A stretch of 5,176 bases of DNA from Gemmataceae bacterium (lineage in GTDB: Bacteria > Planctomycetota > Planctomycetia > Gemmatales > Gemmataceae). The number at the start of each line of letters is the position of its first letter. Positions within the stretch are counted from its first letter, which is position 1. The stretch lies in contig JADLBT010000289.1 of assembly GCA_020847555.1 (NCBI GenBank), positions 1-5,176 on the forward strand, read 5' to 3'. Shown here in pieces: positions 1 to 5,176 of the stretch. The position numbers were made by a program, and so were the translations under genes. The notes below the pieces were generated by a model, which searched no databases, was not told the origin of the DNA, and worked only from the letters and a program-made list of their open reading frames with translations.

Positions 1-2
1 AG

Positions 3-83
3 GATGATTCCGGTTCGGGTGCTCACACCCGGACTGATCATGTCCGCATCTTCGTGCCGGCTGTGCCGCCGAATCAAGGATAG
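3..83 (+). CDS. 3' end of an unidentified rightward gene (partial)
   Basis: The reading frame starting at base 3 is open from the window edge to a TAG at 81-83. It would encode 26 C-terminal residues ending in HVRIFVPAVPPNQG. The stop codon touches the stem of a strong rightward intrinsic terminator, which is the main reason to believe a gene ends here. The other long open frame (from the ATG at 4) runs through the terminator and the GC-rich repeat and into the antisense of the HEAT gene, so it is not credible. The tail is too short to assign a family. It has no cysteines and no recognisable motif. Its third-position GC is lower than in the other genes of the window, which weakens the call. 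Confidence 0.42.
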   Translation, partial: DDSGSGAHTRTDHVRIFVPAVPPNQG

Positions 84-117
84 CCCCGCCGACGCGAAAG
101 TGCCGGCGGGGTTTTTT
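84..117 (+). terminator. Rho-independent terminator with GAAA tetraloop
   Basis: CCCCGCCG (84-91) pairs perfectly with CGGCGGGG (104-111) and is followed by six T (112-117). Inside the stem, after one A-C mismatch, C93-G102, G94-T101 and C95-G100 can pair and close a GAAA loop (96-99), a GNRA-type tetraloop. The T tract lies only on the right side, so it terminates rightward transcription, that is, the gene ending at 83. Read leftward, the stem is not followed by a T run, so it is unlikely to be an intrinsic terminator for the HEAT gene coming from the right. Confidence 0.88.
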
Positions 118-134
118 CATGCGCCCGGCGAAGA

Positions 135-182
135 CCCCTCCCCCTTCCCCCGCCCTCTCCCCGCCACGGAGAGGGGGAGGGG
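135..182. repeat. GC-rich intergenic palindromic repeat between convergent genes
   Basis: A C-rich arm is followed by a G-rich arm. CCCCTCCCCCT (135-145) is perfectly complementary to AGGGGGAGGGG (172-182). An alternative nested fold pairs CCCTCTCC (153-160) with GGAGAGGG (168-175) around a 7-base loop, with an outer 7-bp stem (135-141 with 176-182). Four T (183-186) follow on the right, making a weak terminator-like end in that direction. Composition and position resemble dispersed C/G-rich palindromes common in intergenic DNA of high-GC bacteria, but copy number cannot be judged from one window. It lies just past the stop of the leftward HEAT gene and could protect or end that transcript. 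Confidence 0.7.
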
Positions 183-204
183 TTTTGTCTCAAAGTCCCT
201 GGCT

Positions 205-1785
205 CTACGGCTCTGCCCCCGCTGCCGTCAGAGCAGCGGCCGCGAGCCGCCGGACGTGCGGGGACGGGCTGTCCAGCAGAGTTCGCAGAATGGCCTCGGC
301 TCCTTTGGCCTCCCCCGCGGCGTTGACCGCCGCGGCGGCGGCAGCCTGCACTCCGGGGTCGGGGTGCTGGAGCGCCTGCATTAGCACCTGTCCCGCCTCC
401 TTGTCATCCTTTTTTACGATCCGCAGAGCAAGTGCCGCGGCGATTTGTACCTGAACGTCAGGATCGTTTAGCGCGCCGCGCAGGTCGTTGGAACTGTCGG
501 TTCCCAGGCGCCCCAGCGCCCGGACGGCCTCCCGACGCACGAACGGACTGGCCTCTTTCGGAGTTCCTTTGGGATCCCTGGCCAGCACCCTGCGCAGCGC
601 GCCCTCAGCATTGTTGGCGAGTTCTCCAAGGGAACCAAGGGCGGCGGCGGCTTCCCCGCGGGTCGAAGCGTCGTCCGCTCCCAGTTGCTTCAGCAGGATC
701 TGGAAGCTCTCCTTCGATTCGCCCAGGCGGACCAGGGCCGCGGCCGCCTCCCGCCGCACGTAGGGGCTCCTGTCCTTGAGCGCCTGCCGCAGCGCCTTGA
801 TCGCCTCCTGCTTCTTCTCGCCGAGGCTGGCGAGGACGGCCGCCGCACCGCCGCGAATCGCCTCCTCCTCGTCCGCCAGAGCGCTCAGAAGGACCGGCAG
901 GAGCCTGTCCGTTGGGCCTTTGTGTCGAGACAGCGCCGATGCGGCCGCCAGCCTCACCCGCCCGGACGGATCGTTCAGGGCGGCGATCAACGCTGCCACG
1001 ACTTCCTTCCGCTGCGGGTCGATGGCAGTCATCGCGAGGATCGCTCGCCGGCGCACCGGCTCCGCCTGCTCCTTCGCCCGAAGCGCCTCGATCAGCGCCG
1101 ACACCGCCAGCTTTGCCCTCTCGCCCAGGTCGCCGAGGGCAACCGCGGCCGCTTCACGCACGGTGGCCTCCTCGTCCTGCAGGGCACGCGCCAGCGCGGC
1201 CACGGCCTCCCTGTCCTCCTCCGCCAGTTCTCCCAGCGCCCACGCCGCCTCGCGCCGCACCGGGAGATCCGCCTCCTTGAGCGCCACGCGCAGCGACTCG
1301 CGAATGTCGTCCCCGCTCGCCCCGAGCGCGACCAGAGCCCCGGGCGCCAGGCGAGCAACCTCCGACTCGCGGTCGCCCAGGGCGTTCGCCACAGTCGGCG
1401 CCGCCTCCTTCGCCTTCGGGCCGATGGCGGCGAGGGCGCGTACGGCCGCCGCACGCACGTTCCCGTCGCGATTCCGAAGGGCTTGCGCCAATTCAGGGAT
1501 CGCGTCCGCCGCCAGCGGACCCATGCGCTGCAGGGCGACGACGGCGGCGACCCGCACCCCGACGTCCGCGTCCTTGGCGGCCTCACGCAAGGCGGGGATG
1601 GCCTCCTTCGCTTTCGGTCCGAGCGCGCCGAGGGCAACGGCGGCCTCGGCGCGGGCTTTCGCGTCGCCCGCTTTCAATCGCTCGACCCAGTGTTCGGGCG
1701 GCTTGCCCTGAAACCGGGGCTCACCCCCCAGCGCTGCTCCCACGGCGAACAGCAAGCCGATCCCCATCACATGCCTTCGCAACAT
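205..1785 (-). CDS. Exported HEAT-repeat protein (PBS-lyase type repeats)
   Basis: This encodes 526 residues. The first 20 or so look like a Sec signal peptide: basic LRRH, a hydrophobic stretch [14 protein letters not shown], and a plausible cleavage after ALG. A short [12 protein letters not shown] segment follows, of a kind often seen at the start of planctomycete HEAT proteins. From about residue 42 to the C-terminus the protein is a run of about 15 helical repeats of roughly 30-37 residues, each with a version of VRREAAxALGxLG (for example near residues 44, 78, 110 and 143, the last ending at about 523). Such solenoids bind proteins. No catalytic motif is visible, and the PBS-lyase name reflects repeat similarity only. 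Secretion implies a periplasmic or cell-surface scaffold role, which is inference. The start at 1785 has GGGAG seven bases upstream; an ATG at 1767 would shorten the signal. It lies 88 bases downstream of the hydrolase gene on the same strand. Confidence 0.92.
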   Translation of the reverse strand: MLRRHVMGIGLLFAVGAALGGEPRFQGKPPEHWVERLKAGDAKARAEAAVALGALGPKAKEAIPALREAAKDADVGVRVAAVVALQRMGPLAADAIPELAQALRNRDGNVRAAAVRALAAIGPKAKEAAPTVANALGDRESEVARLAPGALVALGASGDDIRESLRVALKEADLPVRREAAWALGELAEEDREAVAALARALQDEEATVREAAAVALGDLGERAKLAVSALIEALRAKEQAEPVRRRAILAMTAIDPQRKEVVAALIAALNDPSGRVRLAAASALSRHKGPTDRLLPVLLSALADEEEAIRGGAAAVLASLGEKKQEAIKALRQALKDRSPYVRREAAAALVRLGESKESFQILLKQLGADDASTRGEAAAALGSLGELANNAEGALRRVLARDPKGTPKEASPFVRREAVRALGRLGTDSSNDLRGALNDPDVQVQIAAALALRIVKKDDKEAGQVLMQALQHPDPGVQAAAAAAVNAAGEAKGAEAILRTLLDSPSPHVRRLAAAALTAAGAEP

Positions 1786-1873
1786 GGCGGTACTCCCGAT
1801 GTCCGATGCCGGCAGCAGACCGGGGCAGGTTCGGTCCCCTCGCAGGCGTTTCGGCCACGATTCTCCCGGCTCA
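1786..1873 (-). other. Spacer between the hydrolase and HEAT genes
   Basis: These 88 bases separate two leftward genes. The hydrolase stop (TGA at 1874-1876 on the complement) is followed directly by a second in-frame TGA (1871-1873). No hairpin with a T tract is visible, so read-through from the hydrolase gene into the HEAT gene is possible. The HEAT gene has its own ribosome binding site, GGGAG (1793-1797), with seven bases to the ATG. I could not identify a convincing promoter. Confidence 0.55.
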
Positions 1874-2560
1874 TCACACCTCCAGCCACTCCCCCGGCTT
1901 GAGAACCACCGGCTCGGCCCCGGTTTCCTTCTTCACCCGCGCCGCCCACGCCTGAGCGTCCTGCGCGATCAGCTCCCATGTGTTGTAGTGGATCGGCAGT
2001 ACCTTCTTCGGCTGGAGCAGCTTGACCGCACGCACGGCGTCGTCCGGCCCCATCGTGTAGTTGTCCCCGATCGGCAGGATCGCCAGGTCGAGACCCTCCT
2101 CGCCGATCAGCCGCATGTCGCCAAACAACCCCGTGTCGGCCGCGTCGTAGATCTTCTTGCCGTCCTTCGTGGCGATCAGGAACCCGCAGGGGTTGCCGCC
2201 GTAGGTGCCGTCCGGCAGCACCGACCCGTGGAACGCGAGGGTGAGCTTCACGCGCCCGAACGGGTGGCCGTACCCGCCGCCGTGCTGCTGGCCGTGGACG
2301 TGCTCCAGTCCCTGGGTCTTCAGCCATTCGCTGATCTCGTAGTTGCAGATCACCGTCGCGCCGGTGCGCCGGGCGATGGCGATCGTGTCGCCGATGTGGT
2401 CGCCGTGACCGTGCGAGACGAGGATGAAATCGGCCTGGGCGTCCTCCGGTTTGATCGCCGCCGCCGGGTTGCCGGTCAGGAACGGGTCGATCAGGACGTG
2501 CCGGCCGTCCGTGTCGAGGTGCAGGCAAGCGTGCCCCAGCCAGCGTACGCGCGTCGTCAT
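1874..2560 (-). CDS. UPF0173-family metal-dependent hydrolase (metallo-beta-lactamase fold)
   Basis: This encodes 228 residues, the usual size for UPF0173 proteins. It opens with [24 protein letters not shown], the first beta strands of the fold. The metal-binding motif HGHGDH is at residues 50-55. Other expected ligands are H111 (in AFHGS), D142 (in [11 protein letters not shown]) and H191 (in PIHYNTWEL). The segment [14 protein letters not shown] (from about residue 162) is a family hallmark. The set of ligands supports a two-metal active site, with no signal peptide and so probably cytoplasmic. The substrate of this family is generally not established, so none is given. The motif usually reads YHAGDTG; here it is YDAADTG. 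The start is the ATG at 2558-2560, with GGAGG seven bases upstream (2568-2572). The frame stays open further upstream to 2785, but that stretch is arginine- and proline-rich and lies outside the fold. Confidence 0.95.
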   Translation of the reverse strand: MTTRVRWLGHACLHLDTDGRHVLIDPFLTGNPAAAIKPEDAQADFILVSHGHGDHIGDTIAIARRTGATVICNYEISEWLKTQGLEHVHGQQHGGGYGHPFGRVKLTLAFHGSVLPDGTYGGNPCGFLIATKDGKKIYDAADTGLFGDMRLIGEEGLDLAILPIGDNYTMGPDDAVRAVKLLQPKKVLPIHYNTWELIAQDAQAWAARVKKETGAEPVVLKPGEWLEV

Positions 2561-2824
2561 GGTCGTCCCTCCAGGTGGTCGGCTCGCGGGCTCTTCAGGA
2601 ACTCTACGACCCGAGGCCGGCGCCGTCCGGGGGGTCCGCTGCCTGATTCGCGATTCGCAGCCGGCCCGGCCTCCGCACACCCGTCCCGTCGCGAGAGAGG
2701 TGATTTCAGACGTGACCTTCCGGCGCCGCCGCTGTACCATGAGGAGGTGCCTGTCCCTTGCGCACGGTCGGCGCGGGTTACTCACGGCAACGGACCAGCA
2801 CTACCAATCGGGAACTTCCTGCTC
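2561..2824. promoter_or_regulatory. Divergent spacer between the hydrolase and moxR genes
   Basis: These 264 bases must hold the promoter for the leftward hydrolase gene and probably the one for the rightward MoxR gene. The hydrolase ribosome binding site (complement of 2568-2572) is clear. A tandem heptamer GATTCGC GATTCGC occurs at 2645-2658, next to alternating GGCC/CCGG-rich stretches. A sequence AGGAGG (2742-2747) resembles a strong ribosome binding site on the right strand, but no suitable MoxR-frame start lies at the right distance from it. I found no -35/-10 pair of convincing quality and spacing. The role is inferred from gene orientation alone. Confidence 0.45.
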
Positions 2825-4072
<1,248 letters not shown>

Positions 4073-4088
4073 CAGGGTAACTGATGCG

Positions 4089-4163
4089 CGAAAGCCCACG
4101 GGCTGCGTCCCGTGAGCCAGGTGCTGGACACTACACCCACGGGACGCAGCCCGTGGGCTTTCG
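4089..4163. repeat. Perfect 26-bp inverted repeat with nested palindromes (REP/BIME-like)
   Basis: The arm at 4089-4114 is exactly complementary to 4138-4163, with a 23-base loop between (4115-4137). Each arm also contains its own smaller palindrome: CACGGG, six bases, CCCGTG (4097-4114 on the left, 4138-4155 on the right). The element can therefore fold as one long hairpin or two short ones. This two-level design is like paired REP sequences (BIMEs). The right arm is followed by GCCCCCTGTC, not a T run, so it is not a standard intrinsic terminator. It fills most of the gap between the MoxR and DUF58 genes and ends 21 bases before the DUF58 start. Similar AGCCCACGGGC-type palindromes are, as I recall, common in planctomycete genomes, but that needs a genome search. 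Confidence 0.85.
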
Positions 4164-4184
4164 GCCCCCTGTCGCTGAGCTTCA

Positions 4185-5087
4185 ATGGAAGAAGACGACC
4201 CTCTGAAATATCTGAACCCCCTCACCCTGGCCCGGGTCAGCAGCCTGGAGCTGCAGGCCCGGCTGGTCGTCGAGGGCTACCTGTCCGGGATGCACAAGAG
4301 CCCGTATCACGGGTTCTCGGTCGAGTTCGCCCAGCACCGCGAGTACGTCCCCGGCGACGACATCAAGCACATCGACTGGAAGGTCTACGGCCGCACCGGG
4401 CGTTTCTACCTCAAGCAGTACGAGGAGGAGACGAACCTCGTCTGCTGGCTGCTGCTCGACGTCAGCGAGTCGATGCGCTACGGGTCCGGCCCGGTGCGCA
4501 AGTACGACTACGCCTGCATGGCGGCGGCCGGACTCGCGTACCTGGTGTTGCAGCAGGCCGACAGCGTCGGGTTCATCACGTTCGACAACGACGTGCGCAA
4601 GTACCTCAAGCCGTCCAGCCAGCCGTCCCACCTCAAGGAGGTGGTGCATGTGATGAACCAGGGGTGCGGCCAGGCAAAGTCGCGCATGGCCGGGGTGTTC
4701 CACGACCTTGCCGAGCGCATCAACCGCCGCGCCCTCGTGTTCGTCATCAGCGACGTGTTCGACGAGGTGGATGAGGTGCTGATGGCGTTCAAGCACCTGC
4801 GCCACCGCCGCCACGAGGTCATCCTCTGGCACGTCCTCGATCCGGCCGAGCTGACCTTCCCGTTCCGCGAGGCGACGCTGTTTCGCGGGCTGGAGGAGTA
4901 CCCCGAGCTGCTCACCGACCCGCGCTCGCTGCGCAAGAGCTACCTCGAACAGATTGAGAAGTTCCTCCACGATCTGCAGCGCGGCTGCCGCGAGCAGAAC
5001 ATCGACTACGTCCAGATGCAGACGAACACGCCGCTGCACGTGGCGCTGTCGAGCTACCTGGCGCACCGGCTGACGATGAGAAAGTAG
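4185..5087 (+). CDS. DUF58 domain protein (vWA-like, MoxR partner)
   Basis: This encodes 300 residues, typical of the short, soluble DUF58 form with no membrane segment. The defining block is present: FSVEFAQHREYVPGDDIKHIDW (44-65) and the following GRFYLKQYEEETNL (72-85). A vWA-like fold follows, with the MIDAS-type motif DVSESM (92-97; D92, S94, S96) and a later aspartate in FVISDVFD (D190) that could complete a metal site. In this family the protein is generally encoded next to a MoxR ATPase, as here, and is presumed to be its partner or to link it to membrane vWA proteins; the exact activity is not established. The ATG at 4185 is the first possible start, since an in-frame TGA lies nine bases upstream (4176-4178). 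There is no good ribosome binding site, only a weak GAG (4177-4179) in the spacer, so translation may depend on the upstream gene or on the folded repeat. Confidence 0.95.
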   Translation: MEEDDPLKYLNPLTLARVSSLELQARLVVEGYLSGMHKSPYHGFSVEFAQHREYVPGDDIKHIDWKVYGRTGRFYLKQYEEETNLVCWLLLDVSESMRYGSGPVRKYDYACMAAAGLAYLVLQQADSVGFITFDNDVRKYLKPSSQPSHLKEVVHVMNQGCGQAKSRMAGVFHDLAERINRRALVFVISDVFDEVDEVLMAFKHLRHRRHEVILWHVLDPAELTFPFREATLFRGLEEYPELLTDPRSLRKSYLEQIEKFLHDLQRGCREQNIDYVQMQTNTPLHVALSSYLAHRLTMRK

Positions 5088-5109
5088 GGTCCAGGGGGGC
5101 AGGTTTCGC

Positions 5110-5176
5110 GCAAAGGCGCCAGGAGCGCAAAGAGGGAAACAACAGACCTATACCTTTGCGCTCCTGGCGCCTTTGC
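5110..5176. repeat. Perfect 23-bp inverted repeat reaching the window edge
   Basis: The arm at 5110-5132 is exactly complementary to 5154-5176, around a 21-base A-rich loop (5133-5153). The match runs to the last base of the window, so the true arm may be longer. The left arm also holds a direct repeat of GCGCAAAG (5108-5115 and 5125-5132) with a 17-base period, and GGCGCC, itself a palindrome. The sequence family (AAAGGCGC and GCGCAAAG units) differs from the repeat at 4089-4163. It starts 22 bases after the DUF58 stop and could act as a transcript end or stabiliser, though any T tract would lie beyond the window. Confidence 0.85.

Noticed and set aside
15..32. Small hairpin CGGGTG/CACCCG
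   Set aside because: It is a 6-bp stem inside the presumed coding tail with no T tract, and could easily arise by chance.
685..1902. A 405-codon rightward open frame across the HEAT gene
   Set aside because: It is antisense to a clear repeat protein. Its product is Arg/Gln/Pro-rich without a domain, as expected from the opposite strand of a high-GC gene.
2758..2783. TTGCGC and TTACTC as a -35/-10 promoter pair for moxR
   Set aside because: The spacing is only 14 bases and the -10 match is poor, so it was not called.
2561..2785. A longer N-terminus for the hydrolase, starting at 2785
   Set aside because: The extra 75 residues are Arg/Pro-rich and outside the fold. The ATG at 2560 has a strong GGAGG at ideal spacing and gives the usual family length.
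1784..2824. Upstream extension of the MoxR frame, giving a 762-residue protein
   Set aside because: The extension runs antisense through the whole hydrolase gene and has no domain. The cysteine segment and the MoxR core both begin after the ATG at 2825.
4089..4163. Intrinsic terminator between moxR and the DUF58 gene
   Set aside because: The stem is strong but no T tract follows on either strand; repeat or mRNA structure is a better description.
4182..5066. A 294-codon leftward open frame opposite the DUF58 gene
   Set aside because: It is an antisense shadow. The DUF58 frame has all family motifs and this one has none.
5110..5176. CRISPR repeat or IS terminal inverted repeats
   Set aside because: There is only one inverted pair with a 21-base loop, no series of spaced direct repeats and no transposase gene between the arms.

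Overview
The window is GC-rich DNA whose genes carry mostly G or C in third codon positions. It probably comes from a planctomycete, of the Gemmata or Pirellula kind. This rests on an exported, alanine-rich HEAT-repeat protein with a [16 protein letters not shown] N-terminus, a MoxR/DUF58 gene pair, and intergenic spacers holding several different families of long inverted repeats. The assignment is an inference from gene style; there is no rRNA or other phylogenetic marker here.

Layout, left to right. Positions 1-83 look like the last 26 codons of a rightward gene, followed at once by a strong intrinsic terminator (84-117). A GC-rich palindromic repeat (135-182) fills the gap to the convergent gene. 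Two leftward genes follow: an exported protein of about 15 HEAT repeats (205-1785) and, upstream of it, a UPF0173-type metallo-beta-lactamase-fold hydrolase (1874-2560). They are separated by 88 bases with no visible terminator and could share a transcript. A divergent spacer of 264 bases (2561-2824) separates them from two rightward genes: a MoxR-family AAA+ ATPase with an unusual four-cysteine N-terminal segment (2825-4072) and a DUF58 protein with a vWA-like fold (4185-5087). A perfect 26-bp inverted repeat sits between these two (4089-4163). A perfect 23-bp inverted repeat runs off the right edge (5110-5176).

How the genes work together. MoxR ATPases and DUF58 proteins are commonly encoded side by side, often followed by vWA/BatA-type membrane proteins, and are thought to act as a chaperone or assembly module. 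The next gene to the right would be expected to be such a membrane protein, but it is outside the window. The hydrolase and the HEAT protein have no evident functional link to that pair. I see no mobile element gene, CRISPR array, phage gene or RNA gene. The most noteworthy items are the cysteine cluster on MoxR and the long palindromes in the spacers, one of them inside the presumed operon. I do not see evidence for a wholly new system.
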